DNA of 64,000 bases from Labyrinthula sp. Ha. Its lineage: Eukaryota > Sar > Bigyra > Labyrinthulida > Labyrinthulaceae. Positions 36,216-49,100 of this stretch are shown here, one piece after another (the stretch's first letter is position 1; each line of letters starts with the position of its first letter). The notes below the pieces were generated by a model. It worked only from the letters and a program-made list of their open reading frames with translations. It had not been told where the DNA came from and made no database searches. The position numbers and the translations under genes were made by a program. Location of the stretch: contig JAALGZ010000031.1 in assembly GCA_015227615.1 (NCBI GenBank), forward strand, positions 1 to 64,000, given 5' to 3'.

Positions 36216-37672
36216 ACTTAATCAGCTTTATTTCTTTTACTTTACTGCAGAGCGAAAGTTTTTTTAATTCTCATTAGCTTGTAGTTCATGGCATGAGTGA
36301 CCTAAACACATGACTTGAAAGAAATATTTCCAAGTTCAAGGTCAGACTTATTGTATGACCCAAAAGAACAAAACGTAGAGGAAACACAAGTTAAACTATG
36401 CCTTGGTATCTTTCTTTGACTACATCCGGAGATTTCTTGTGTCTGTTTCTCTGAAAAGCAGTTGGATGAAACTTCTCTCCACGTAAATCGGTTTGCAACG
36501 ACTTTCTTACGTACTTCGAGCATTTCTTCAGATGTAAATCCTCTAGACAGGGTCCAATCATCTGGCCCAGGCGTTTGTTTTTGTATTGGAGACCCTTACT
36601 TCACTTTCAAGCTCTATTGAAACTTCTTTTTGCTTGTCATATATGTTTTCTTCTTTTCATAAATTTTGGACTTCAGGACCGAAACGACACAGAATCACCT
36701 GTTTAAAGTAGCTTTACCAAGGCTAGCGTGTGTGAAACCGATACCTCAAAATTAATATTATGAAGGCAATAAGAGTAATAACAACCATCCGAGGGTTCCT
36801 AGATTAGTTCCTGCTGTTCAGAACAAATATACAATGGATTTAATTTAGCCTCTATAGTCTGTAATGTTGGATTAAATCACTGTCCTGCTTTCTTTCTAGT
36901 TGCTTAACTAACGTCTCTTTCTATTTCATAGGTGAGTGCTGTTTTGCATTGTGGCGGTTGCTCTGAATACGTTAAAACTTAATATGAAATACTGTATGGC
37001 TATTTCACTAAACTGTATCAATTGTATTTAGGATATGTAACTATATTTATATTGTATTCTGTAATATGTATGTAATAGCATATTTATATTTAATAGTGAG
37101 AAGCAGAGATGTATACTTCGAGGGTTCAGCGCTCCCAGATTCTGCTTCCTGAGCTAAATCCTGTAGTGCTTCTCACTAGTTTTCTTGTTGGAAATGATGT
37201 TAGGCAGTAAAGATTCTATTAAGGGCCTGAAGCAAATATCTTCAATGACTTGTAGCTGGTACAACCTATAAGATTTTAGCTCCCAATATTCCCTAACTTT
37301 CTCCAATGTTATATTCAACAGAGCACTGATAACGCCTTCATATAGACTCACTGTTATCCTAGTTTAGTGTTTTTAGTTTTCTAATCCAGGAGAAATAAGG
37401 GTACTGCTAGTGGTTCCCTAGAGGCAAGAAACACTTCAAAACTAACTCTTTCCACAAATTCGTTGCTGCTCTTGCACAGCACCGCATAATTGAACATACA
37501 TAAACTATGGCCTCACAGAAAGATAGGGAGGCTTAAACAACAGATTAAGGCCAGGAAAAATATTTCATTACTCTTCCTGCATGCTAATAATGAAAAACCC
37601 ACTCTTCACAATATTAGACTTTGTTTGCTTATTAAGCAGAGTGTAGCACAGTTACTAGTATTATTTATTGAG

Positions 37673-37829
37673 TCTATTAGTTTTGCAATAAGTTTCTTTT
37701 AATAAATTTAGTGTGTTAATAACAGTTCATAGCCGAATGGGTCGACACGAGAAGGGAATAACCATAGAGAAAAAACTGGTGAACATCAGTTTACACCAGA
37801 ACAAGAAAACCTACATGACAAACTGAGGA
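37673..37829. repeat. conserved 3' flank of ST2 (also at ST3 and ST4)
   Basis: About 157 bp directly 3' of the ST2 stop codon is nearly identical to 51749-51905 beside ST4, starting at CTATTAGTTTTGCAA. The plus strand can be read as a short peptide ending in a stop (MGRHEKGITIEKK...), conserved in all copies, but this may be chance. Confidence 0.75.
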
Positions 37830-39002
37830 TTAATAACGCGTTCCAGCATCATAACATATCTGTTCAATTTTGTCGATACTCTTCTGAAGGTTTTTATATA
37901 GCCCATTTGTGTCTTTTTTGGAAAAACGTTTACGTAATTTCTTTCTAGAGTCTTCATTTACACTAACTTTGTAATTTTTAACCTGAAATTCATCTCCTCC
38001 TTCTGAATTCAAATTCAAGAAAACTCCAAAACCTTCAGGTAATGCTGGTAATTTATCATCATCAAAACATTTATAAAATCGCGTATCAAGCCTCTTCAAT
38101 TGCTCTTGTATAATATATTTTTCTGTAACATGCTCATACATTTTATCAAGTTCTTCCCAATGACCAAATTTTCTTCTTACAGCAGTAGAGAGAAGAATGT
38201 CCAATGCATTTCTATACATAAAAACAACTCTAAAATCCAAATTCAATGCTTCAAAGATATCAGCAAGAACTCTCACATCTGGAAAATCTGTTTTATGACA
38301 CTTGTTTGAGAAATGACCATTTGGATAACTCGACATTCCAATCTCCATATCACAGATAGTATTTATTATTATGGATCGGTGTTCAATATCCGAAGGCTCA
38401 TAAGCAACTCCAAGAATAACTTTCATATAATTTATCAAACTCTGTTTTCTTTTCTCTCCAACATTTTTGCTACCAAATAATCCACTTCTCATCTTATTAT
38501 GGGCAAGAGTAGATGCAAATCCGGTATTACGAGTAGGATTAGGCAAACATCGCGTATTGTTGGATGAATCGAACATTGGACCAAGAAAATGATGTCCATT
38601 CCCTTCTAAACCAACTGCAAAAACAAATTTAATATCAGAACTGAAAGCTTTCTTCTCAAGCACGTGTGGAATCTGTTCAGTGTCATTTGCTTCTTTTGCA
38701 GCTAGGTGGGAGCACCCGGGTTTTTCAGCAGTGTTTCCCCATTGAGCTAATAGCTTATCAGCTATTGAGTCGAGGTCAAGTTTGTTTGATTCTGGGTAGA
38801 GCAAATAAGTGTCCAGTTGTAGATCCTCATTTAATGTAGTAGCAGGACCTTCACTCGTCTTCTCAGGTGTTAAGTTCAACATTAGTGGGTTGAAAGAATA
38901 CGTGCTAACAAGATATAATAAAGTTGCACCAAGAGCTACTCTGCTAAAGAGACGTAGTTTTTTTTTCCAATAACTAAATTCATTTTCTGTTTTGATGTTC
39001 AT
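37830..39002 (-). CDS. ST2: hybrid sulfotransferase-like protein
   Basis: 390 residues with the same plan as ST1: membrane segment ~21-37, GLEGNGHHFL at 131-140 and FMYRNALDILLS in the second motif. Up to about codon 106 it follows ST1 (one visible change, NIT to NLT). From about codon 117 onward it follows ST3, including the C-terminal ICYDAGTRY. The switch lies between 38653 and 38685, where the two parents are identical. The frame is open throughout, so an ST1 anchor and stem are joined to the catalytic domain otherwise found only in the broken ST3. It probably keeps transferase function with the substrate preference of the ST3 domain; that is inference. Confidence 0.68.
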   Translation of the reverse strand: MNIKTENEFSYWKKKLRLFSRVALGATLLYLVSTYSFNPLMLNLTPEKTSEGPATTLNEDLQLDTYLLYPESNKLDLDSIADKLLAQWGNTAEKPGCSHLAAKEANDTEQIPHVLEKKAFSSDIKFVFAVGLEGNGHHFLGPMFDSSNNTRCLPNPTRNTGFASTLAHNKMRSGLFGSKNVGEKRKQSLINYMKVILGVAYEPSDIEHRSIIINTICDMEIGMSSYPNGHFSNKCHKTDFPDVRVLADIFEALNLDFRVVFMYRNALDILLSTAVRRKFGHWEELDKMYEHVTEKYIIQEQLKRLDTRFYKCFDDDKLPALPEGFGVFLNLNSEGGDEFQVKNYKVSVNEDSRKKLRKRFSKKDTNGLYKNLQKSIDKIEQICYDAGTRY

Positions 39003-42000
39003 ATTTTATTACTTAACTACCCTTTACGAGTTTGTTTTAAACCCTTTTAATAATTTTTAAATTTTTATATTTCTGTTGCAGTATTCCCGGAAGTTTTGAA
39101 TCTATATCTGTATAAATTACCAAAAAGTTTCTAAAAAAACCAGAATGAGTGTTTTTTTCAATCCAGTATCAGATTATTTACAATCCAGTACTAGATTATT
39201 TACTTATCTTGAGAGTTGAGACATGAATTTCTTAGAACAAAGTTTAACAATCCCGTAACATATTTATAAGAAAAAGTATAACCAATCTTCTCTATTCTAA
39301 AAAACGAGATCATAAATAAATTCTCATTTATATATCTCGATTTCTTGAAATCAATTCTACATATTCTTCTCCGCTTAATAAGAGTTAATCTAAAGATCAT
39401 TAATATGTAGTATATTATTATAGATAATATATATTTAGCCTTTACAACATGTTTACAACTGAAATAAGAAAGGACTGATATATAATATGGGATTAAACAT
39501 GATTTCACATAAGCTACCAATGATAAAGATTGTCAATAATTCTCCAGAAGTTTTGAAATAACTTACTCTATGGTAATTAAGTTAGAAGATAAATACCGTA
39601 CACTCAGGAGAAACATAGGTATTGCTGAGAATAACATCATCTTCCAACAAATTAGTTTATAAACTGACCTCAGTTCTACATCTACTCATTGTTGTCTTCT
39701 TTCACAGAAAACAGTTGTGCAAAAGGTCATTCTGATGTACATGAAATAAAAGTTTAAAAGAGTATCCTTATTTGCTTTTAAATATCCTTTCCTCTTTCCT
39801 AACTTTCCCTTTTGTTCTTGAACTTTCATAAGAAGTTTAGTCGTTTTTTTAAATCATTATTAGTGTAGTCTATAGGTTAGCTCTAGTTGTTGCAACCATT
39901 ATGGTCATGAATTCAAAGTTTGGGAGTCTATACGACGTGGAATGAATCTAAATCAATGTACCATGTCTATTTGAAAAGATGTTTACTCTGCTATTCCGAC
40001 AAAGTTGCACTTTGTCTCATTTGGTTTTTCGAGTAGTCTTGCATTCTGCTGTAAGTTTATTATAATCAACTGGTTCTTGATTGATTCTGTATAAGTTAAC
40101 TTGGCCAAAGGGCTCAATCATCTATGAGCCTGCCATTTACTGCACGCGTTCAGAGCCTCGAGAGTCGAGACTGCAATGTGTCAATAATCATTGTTAAGAC
40201 TGGTATCAATAGCATCCAGTTTTCACCAGGTGTTCGTAGATAGCTCTTGGGGCTAACCATGAAAGAAAACTGAATTGATTCGTCAGTTACTGGAAGGATC
40301 GAGATTGCGGGTAAGAAATCCGTTTCCCAAAATTTTAAACAAAAGTCCAAATTGATTCTAAACAATTGAAATATTGGCCAAAGATATTGAAGAGAAACAA
40401 TGTGCTCTTCAATACTATAATTATAAGTTTTTCTTGCAAGAAACTTAAAGCTATTCACAGGTAGATTAAATTTATTCTTGAATGCAACCATAGAAAAGAT
40501 ATTCTTAGCTTTCGCTTTATATACCTATAAGACCATTCATTATTGACAATCAGTTTCCTTAACTTTACTGTTCCAAAAATTATCCCCTTACACTTTGAAA
40601 GTGCTCCGCATTTTTGCTCCTGCTTAATCGATCACCGTTAAGTACCAAACACTCAATACTACATTACTATACTTCAATTATATCATTCGCTAGAATTCCT
40701 TTATCTAAAGATAGTATTTATTGAGGCCAGCCATTGAGAGGCCACTCGAATTTCATTGGTTGAAATGATTCATTGGTTAGATTAATTATCCAAAAATGAA
40801 AATAAAAAGCCAATAAAACGAAAATTCAAACCAAGAAATCGCGAAACAAGATGTAAGTACAGAGCCACTTAATGAAACAAAAAAACATGATTAAAAGGGA
40901 AGCGAAGCTAATTTTTGACAATATTCAATAGGTTTCTAGACATTAAGAAGAAAAATTTATAACTGTTGTCACTTGAGTGAAGATGAGATTGTGTTTCACC
41001 TGAGAGTAGGGTTGAATAGAAAGACTGAAGAGCAATAGTTGGCGATATTCCCTATGGAGAGGCCAGAAGCAAAAATGGCCAGAAAACGCTCATAATATTT
41101 TATTTGAAAACCAAGAGAAAGAAAAAAGGCTAAATGTGAAGTAGTTGTTTCGCTTCTTATTCTCATGATTGGTAACAAAATTCTGTGAGAGAAAGTATAT
41201 AGAACGTGAAAGGAAGCTTTCGCTGCATGTTGATTTAAGGGTTCCTGATGGACATGGGGATCAGGGTTAGGTCTTTGATGCTCCTGTTGAAGAAGAAAAT
41301 AATGTAGTGGCATTTCTTATCCCTGGTGGACATAGAGCTTACAGCATTTCTATTGTTTAGGGTCGCTTCAAGGCAAATTTCAGTACTTATTTTCAATCGA
41401 TCTTATTCATTGAACATGTTTCACCTCAGGATATAGAATATGTGCTCTTTTTTAATTCTAGCTTTTAAAAATCCTATGAGCGAAGTTGCATAAGGATGTT
41501 ACTTGTAAAGATGTTTCCCTACGCCGATTTTACCTCCTGATATAAAGTTTTTGTTTTCCTAATGTTTAGATTAAAAGTTCCCATGAGCGAAGGCACAGGT
41601 TATTTATTTGTGCAAGGGTTTGATTTTGTTTATGATCAAAATGTTGTTTTTGAGGCGTTGTTATATAAGAAGAAGATACTTTTTATTTCTGGGAATTTTT
41701 ATTCAAAAGATTCCCATTTCGTTGAGCTTGCTCCGTGCACTGAATGCTTTTGGAAAAGTTCACGGCGGTAATAGGTATGGGTGGATAACGACAAAAAGAT
41801 GGTTGGTAAGTAGTTTCGAAAACATACTTACATGGTAAAATTTACTCCATTCTGATGGCAAACCTCGTGATTTTTTCTTCTTGTTTTTCTCTTCTTCGAA
41901 GATAACGTTATCGTACCAGAATGCTGGAGGAAGGACATACCCCCACCGGAAAAGGACCCATCGGCATTTTGCCTCAGCACCTCTGTCATTGTTATGACAG

Positions 42001-42612
42001 TTGCATTTGCCTTTCTTCAACACTCAAGCGTCCTTTGTTAGGCTTCTGCATATGGTTCTTTCAAAGTTGTTTAAAAAAGAGGATCATTCTGGAGCGCCAT
42101 GTTGGTAATAGTTGCATTTCCTCAATTTAGTCCATCTCCAACTTTCCAATCGTTCTTGCAAGATTTTGAAACGGTATATTATGATTGGCCCAGGTTAAGC
42201 AACTGTACTCAGAGTAGATATTACTATCAAGGCGTTTTAGTGCCAACTTAAAATAAATTGGCGCATGTTTTATTCTCTCTATGATATGGTGCGTCTTATC
42301 TCCCTGATCCAAACAGATGAAGCCTCCTGTGACCTGCTTGATCCCTTTGGTCCTAATGTCGCCCACTTCCTTTCATACATACTTGCCTTTGGAAGTGAGG
42401 TTATTCCACTTTCTTAACGTGGAGTTTGTAGAGTTAAAATCTTGCTTCAGATGGTAAGCATTGAGCTGATCTATTGTCCTTCCTTTTTGCTTTGATGAAA
42501 GTCGAGCTTTTCCCTTTATTTTGGAATGACATCCTTTCTCACACTATGTGGAAACATGTCTAAGTGTGAGCTGCTTCTTAACATATGCCCAGCCTCTGCT
42601 TTCTTAGGTTTC

Positions 42613-43348
42613 TGTAATATTTTTTAGGAAAGATTGTTGCTCAGTCCAAGGAAAATGACGAATAATTCCATCGAGGTATTGTTCAAAAATTGCTTCCGAT
42701 GCGAAATCTTCCCTCACAACTTCCTTTAAACGCTCCATGAAGAATTTGAAGACAGATCTGCTCAAAGTTTCTGCTCCTGTTCTAAATGATACTGGAAGAT
42801 GTTTCGTACACCGAATATGTACAGCTCCTGCTTCCTGTGGTGTTTTGCTATGGCTAAAGAGCCGTCACTGATAATTTCACCAGTTGACTGAAGCCCAAGA
42901 TGTTGAATAGCACAAGCAACCCTCGTATGCTTTTCGGCATGCATCAGCGTCCAACCGAGGCTGGGTGTCAAAAGAGAAGAGTCAATACCTACGGAGAAAA
43001 CGGCCACAAATGATTAGCGAGGTAGTCTGTGGGTAGTATCGAGCTGTATTTAATCCGAACACAGAGTAATTAACATAGTTTATAGTGCCTCTTGAAGGGT
43101 TAAATCTTTCAGTCTAGGTATTCCTTCTGTTTCAGTCGAGTAGTAAAGCTCAAGCGTTCCACTTTTAGTCAAACAGATTGAACCAACTTTAATTAATCTT
43201 TAAATATTTGTGTCTTCATAGTATCTTCCTTCATTTGTTGCTCTCTTTGAGTCATGCTAATGTGAGTCTTTATTGAAGTAAATCCCTGTAAATTCACAAT
43301 GTAGTGCAACTTCTATGGTTGTTAAGGGCGTGCCATCAAATCCTATAT
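42613..43348 (-). pseudogene. decayed MULE-like transposase, copy in unit B
   Basis: Copy of the relic at 35480-36215, with the same stops and frameshift. It was duplicated with the segment, not inserted independently. Confidence 0.5.
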
Positions 43349-44805
43349 ACTTAATCAGCTTTATTTCTTTTACTTTACTGCAGAGCGAAAGTTTTTTTAA
43401 TTCTCATTAGCTTGTAGTTCATGGCATGAGTGACCTAAACACATGACTTGAAAGAAATATTTCCAAGTTCAAGGTCAGACTTATTGTATGACCCAAAAGA
43501 ACAAAACGTAGAGGAAACACAAGTTAAACTATGCCTTGGTATCTTTCTTTGACTACATCCGGAGATTTCTTGTGTCTGTTTCTCTGAAAAGCAGTTGGAC
43601 GAAACTTCTCTCCACGTAAATCGGTTTGCAACGACTTTCTTACGTACTTCGAGCATTTCTTCAGATGTAAATCCTCTAGACAGGGTCCAATCATCTGGCC
43701 CAGGCGTTTGTTTTTGTATTGGAGACCCTTACTTCACTTTCAAGCTCTATTGAAACTTCTTTTTGCTTGTCATATATGTTTTCTTCTTTTCATAAATTTT
43801 GGACTTCAGGACCGAAACGACACAGAATCACCTGTTTAAAGTAGCTTTACCAAGGCTAGCGTGTGTGAAACCGATACCTCAAAATTAATATTATGAAGGC
43901 AATAAGAGTAATAACAACCATCCGAGGGTTCCTAGATTAGTTCCTGCTGTTCAGAACAAATATACAATGGATTTAATTTAGCCTCTATAGTCTGTAATGT
44001 TGGATTAAATCACTGTCCTGCTTTCTTTCTAGTTGCTTAACTAACGTCTCTTTCTATTTCATAGGTGAGTGCTGTTTTGCATTGTGGCGGTTGCTCTGAA
44101 TACGTTAAAACTTAATATGAAATACTGTATGGCTATTTCACTAAACTGTATCAATTGTATTTAGGATATGTAACTATATTTATATTGTATTCTGTAATAT
44201 GTATGTAATAGCATATTTATATTTAATAGTGAGAAGCAGAGATATATACTTCGAGGGTTCAGCGCTCCCAGATTCTGCTTCCTGAGCTAAATCCTGTAGT
44301 GCTTCTCACTAGTTTTCTTGTTGGAAATGATGTTAGGCAGTAAAGATTCTATTAAGGGCCTGAAGCAAATATCTTCAATGACTTGTAGCTGGTACAACCT
44401 ATAAGATTTTAGCTCCCAATATTCCCTAACTTTCTCCAATGTTATATTCAACAGAGCACTGATAACGCCTTCATATAGACTCACTGTTATCCTAGTTTAG
44501 TGTTTTTAGTTTTCTAATCCAGGAGAAATAAGGGTACTGCTAGTGGTTCCCTAGAGGCAAGAAACACTTCAAAACTAACTCTTTCCACAAATTCGTTGCT
44601 GCTCTTGCACAGCACCGCATAATTGAACATACATAAACTATGGCCTCACAGAAAGATAGGGAGGCTTAAACAACAGATTAAGGCCAGGAAAAATATTTCA
44701 TTACTCTTCCTGCATGCTAATAATGAAAAACCCACTCTTCACAATATTAGACTTTGTTTGCTTATTAAGCAGAGTGTAGCACAGTTACTAGTATTATTTA
44801 TTGAG

Positions 44806-44962
44806 TCTATTAGTTTTGCAATAAGTTTCTTTTAATAAATTTAGTGTGTTAATAACAGTTCATAGCCGAATGGGTCGACACGAGAAGGGAATAACCATAG
44901 AGAAAAAACTGGTGAACATCAGTTTACACCAGAACAAGAAAACCTACATGACAAACTGAGGA
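44806..44962. repeat. conserved 3' flank of ST3
   Basis: Third copy of the flank described at 37673-37829; within the 7,133-bp repeat it is identical to that copy as far as I can read. Confidence 0.75.
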
Positions 44963-46133
44963 TTAATAACGCGTTCCAGCATCATAACATATCTGTTCAA
45001 TTTTGTCGATACTCTTCTGAAGGTTTTTATATAGCCCATTTGTGTCTTTTTTGGAAAAACGTTTACGTAATTTCTTTCTAGAGTCTTCATTTACACTAAC
45101 TTTGTAATTTTTAACCTGAAATTCATCTCCTCCTTCTGAATTCAAATTCAAGAAAACTCCAAAACCTTCAGGTAATGCTGGTAATTTATCATCATCAAAA
45201 CATTTATAAAATCGCGTATCAAGCCTCTTCAATTGCTCTTGTATAATATATTTTTCTGTAACATGCTCATACATTTTATCAAGTTCTTCCCAATGACCAA
45301 ATTTTCTTCTTACAGCAGTAGAGAGAAGAATGTCCAATGCATTTCTATACATAAAAACAACTCTAAAATCCAAATTCAATGCTTCAAAGATATCAGCAAG
45401 AACTCTCACATCTGGAAAATCTGTTTTATGACACTTGTTTGAGAAATGACCATTTGGATAACTCGACATTCCAATCTCCATATCACAGATAGTATTTATT
45501 ATTATGGATCGGTGTTCAATATCCGAAGGCTCATAAGCAACTCCAAGAATAACTTTCATATAATTTATCAAACTCTGTTTTCTTTTCTCTCCAACATTTT
45601 TGCTACCAAATAATCCACTTCTCATCTTATTATGGGCAAGAGTAGATGCAAATCCGGTATTACGAGTAGGATTAGGCAAACATCGCGTATTGTTGGATGA
45701 ATCGAACATTGGACCAAGAAAATGATGTCCATTCCCTTATAAACCAACTGCAAAAACAAATTTAATATCAGAACTGAAAGCTTTCTTCTCAAGCACGTGT
45801 GGAATCTGTTCAGTGTCACTTGCTTCTTTTGCAGCTAGGTGAAAGCACCCAGATTTTTCAGCAGTGTTTCCCCATTGAGCTAATAGCTTATCAGCTATTG
45901 AGTCGAGGTCAAGCTTGTTGGATTCTGGGTAGAGCAAATAAGTGTCCAGTTGTAGATTCTCGTTTAATTTAGAAGCAGGTCCTCTGATCAACCCTCCAAG
46001 TTTTAAGTTCAGCTTTTGTTGGATGAAAAATACGTGCTGACAAAATATAGCAAAGTTGAACCAAAAGCTATTCTGCTAAGAAGACGTAGTTTTCCTTTCC
46101 AATGGATATATTTATTTTCTGGTTTGGTATGCA
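44963..46133 (-). pseudogene. ST3: broken sulfotransferase-like gene
   Basis: The ATG at 46133 opens MHTKPENKYIHWKGKLRL and a membrane segment, but a net frameshift in the stem (near 46020) gives TGA at once (FSSNKS stop). The frame resumes at about 45991 (RGPASKLNENLQLD), then hits TAA at 45737-45739, where ST2 has GAA: the Glu of GLEGNGHH is replaced by a stop. Downstream, 45709 to 44963 is open and equals ST2. Two independent lesions make this a pseudogene. Its 5' part is the only diverged 5' end of the ST1-ST3 group and represents the original second parent of the ST2 hybrid. Confidence 0.88.
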
Positions 46134-49100
46134 TGCTGCGTCATTTGAATCCCGCTTTACAACCTTATCTCACACCCTTTAAATTATTCTTAGATTTTTA
46201 CGTTTCTATTCCATCATTTCCAGTTTTCGTGTGCTAATTTCAGCAGAATTTTCAATATTATATGTAGAACAACAAATTGAAAATTTATTTCGTACATAAT
46301 TATTATTCATCTGTATGGTTAAAACATTTTATCCATGCTAACGATAACTACAAAATGTTTATTTCATCCAATAAGTGAAAATTAATCTAACTTTGTCTTA
46401 TTTATCTTAACGTTTAAATGATATATCGAACCGTTAATCCCAAACTTATGAGATCTAGGATTGTGTCTTTAGCACAACAAATCGACCAAGACAAGGCAAG
46501 ACAGCAAAGAATATGTATTTTGAAATTTCTTCACTATCTTACTCTTCTCATTTAGTTTATTCACATTCTGCATTTAATAAGATTTATAAAAGGAGACTAA
46601 TACTTCGCAAAAGAACAAGATTTGAGGTTAATCTTGATCTACAAAGGCCCTAGCAGGGGTCAAACAATGTTTCGGGAAGATTAAATGCTACTAAACGACA
46701 GCTATGTACATTTCAAAATATTTAGTACCACATAATCTAACTTTTCACTAGATTACGGTGAGCTTTGGTAAGATGCACAATACTAATATCAAAAATACTT
46801 TTTATCTATTGCAACTTTCTCAGTAAAAGCCGTTTTCCTTAGCGATTAGTAAATTATCTTTCATAAAATAACAGCACTTATAACATTGCACAGTATCATG
46901 TTGTAGTATGTGTTTTTACTTTAAATGTAGACTTTACAGTTAAACTTACCGCTTATATTTTAGGAGAATTATGCTAGGTGCAAGCTATTACTTTGGTTCT
47001 ATGTAACTTACTAAGTTCTCGTTAATAAATCTAATGCCGCTTATTAAAAGTATTTTAGGGAAATGCCTACCAACTCAAATATTAGAACTGTTGTTATTTA
47101 GAAACGAAATGTCTTTCTTCTGTTTAACTCAAAAATGTATTCTGGAAAAGCTATCTCAAATAGTTCGTCACATGTTCACTAGAAGTAATCAACTTAGGAG
47201 AATACCAGCACTGTGTTTATAGTCTGTGCAAGAAATGTTTGGCTCTACGCAAGAATTGTGAACAAGAAAACTTATATGTTCAATTTTTAGTAAAACTTGA
47301 AAGGAATATCCCCAGATCAATTTTTATATGGAGTAATCTACAATGAAGATTAAAGCCATGTTTAAGGTTCCTTCATAAGATTCTTTGTTTGTATTCTTGT
47401 TTTTACTTGTAGGTCACAACGGGCATCAATTTTCGTATGCGCGTGCATAATATATGGTCCGACTAGCCCATAGTATAGAAATTGTTCGCAACAACCCTTA
47501 AATACAAATGAACTACAAGAAAAAGAAAAGAAAAAAAAACTTGATTAAGTAATTCTGCGATCAAGAAGCTTCCGAAATGCTGTGCCGGCCCCTAATGGGG
47601 CACCAAATATCCACTGAAAACAGACTGGTATTCTAGAAATAGATTATCTCCAGGTTTTTTATCTCCAGTTTAATTTTACAGTAGTTTAGTTCTTTGAAGC
47701 CGTGCTTTTAGAGTAAGAGTCCACATTAAATCGTGACTTTCTAAAAGAAAGAAAAAAACAACCACATTTATTTAGTTTAATACTTAGCAGATCAACTGCA
47801 ATTAAACTGCAACCATGAAAGATTCATTATTAAGAAAAATATAAACTAAGAAAAAATGAATACTAAGCTGTTAACTCCAATGAAAGAAACTAATGCTGTG
47901 TAAAGAGAAGAGCCTTAGAACTTAGTGAAGTGAATTATATGTTTGCTCAGATTAGCCTGGTAATTGGAGAGCACCCAAAGGATAATCCCTGCTATGTCGT
48001 ATAAGCTCCAAGTACATACTATCTGGTGTATTAATCCTGTTTGTGAAAATTCCAGCGACTAATGATGCTAGTATACTATAATTATTTTGGAGAGTTGAGA
48101 CACTTTGTAGTAATTGGTTCGTACTGAAACAGGTCGCAGGGGTACTGGGCACTGATACAGCCATTTTCGATATAGCATTTCTCTACTTATTAACCGCGAA
48201 TGACAACTAAAAAAGAGGGATAAAATATCCATAGTTTACGGTGGGGCTTATTAAACGAGAGTGATATTATATTGGCAAACCACACTTTATTTATTGTTTT
48301 ACTTTATATTGCTAATTCAGCATTCTATCCATGGTTTTTCGCACATTGTCAGATAGTAATGTATACGACGTTATTCAGTATAATCATTCCTGTGGAATAA
48401 TTATGTGCTAAGCACATAAGTTTTCCGGGCATTAAGAGTATCTTCTAATGCCCGGTCATAATCTGATGACAGGGGATCGAACTGAAGACGTCAGCTTTAT
48501 GAAAATGGATTAATGTTCATGCAGTTATGCAAGTTTAAATCTGATCATATGTGCAGTATCTCATGCAAACAGTTACTGCTATTGATTTTTCTGTTTACGT
48601 TGGCATAAATAATCAACGACTTCTTTGGTATAGACAAATTTGTTTTCATACCTTCAGGGTCCTGTCCACACAGTCATTGTATATGGTCACCTTTAAGTCG
48701 TCGATATGTTGGCACACCCGACTTATCTATTGTAATTCTCATTTCCCCAACATTTTATTCATCTTTTGGGAGCAGAAGGTTTACCGTTTTCTCTTTATAC
48801 TTCTGCTGTCGATTCCACAAAAAAAGTGTAACCAGAGTTTTAGTTGATCTATGCTCTCGTTGTTACATCATCAAACTGAAAACTTCAAACACAAAATACT
48901 TTAGTAAGATCATTTCCTAAAATCACAAAGTCAGCCTATCTTTTTGGTTATTTAAGTTAGGAAGTAACTCTATCTTTTAAAGCATTTATTTTTTTTAAGT
49001 TTCAAGATATCTTGTGCATATCTATTATCTACATTTCAACTACTGCATTCATCAAAATGTATCGAAGAAATCTAGACAGTAATTTTCTTGTTAGCTCAAT

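Larger units (their letters stand above)
31870..37829. other. spacer between ST1 and ST2
   Basis: No intact host gene. 32000-33400 is AT-rich. From about 34400 to 36800 the base composition is more even and carries the decayed MULE-like transposase noted separately. The last ~157 bp before ST2 is a conserved flank also found next to ST3 and ST4. Confidence 0.6.
31520..38652. repeat. tandem 7,133-bp repeat, unit A
   Basis: Every landmark recurs exactly 7,133 bp further right (for example 32067 and 39200, 36302 and 43435). The unit holds the 5' part of ST1, a ~6-kb spacer and the 3' part of ST2. Differences I can see from unit B are few: A/G at 33817 versus 40950, T/C near 36470 versus 43603, and G/A near 37112 versus 44245. 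The duplication is therefore very recent, or the copies are being homogenised. Confidence 0.93.
39003..44962. other. spacer between ST2 and ST3 (copy of 31870-37829)
   Basis: Near-identical to the ST1-ST2 spacer, with the same AT-rich left part and the same transposase relic. No additional feature distinguishes it. Confidence 0.7.
38653..45785. repeat. tandem 7,133-bp repeat, unit B
   Basis: Second copy of 31520-38652, running from the crossover region inside ST2 to the matching point inside ST3. Confidence 0.93.

Noticed and set aside
48460-48500. tRNA-like T-arm string GGGGATCGAAC (minus strand)
   Set aside because: The sequence that should pair as the T-stem does not match, and no acceptor or anticodon arm can be drawn.
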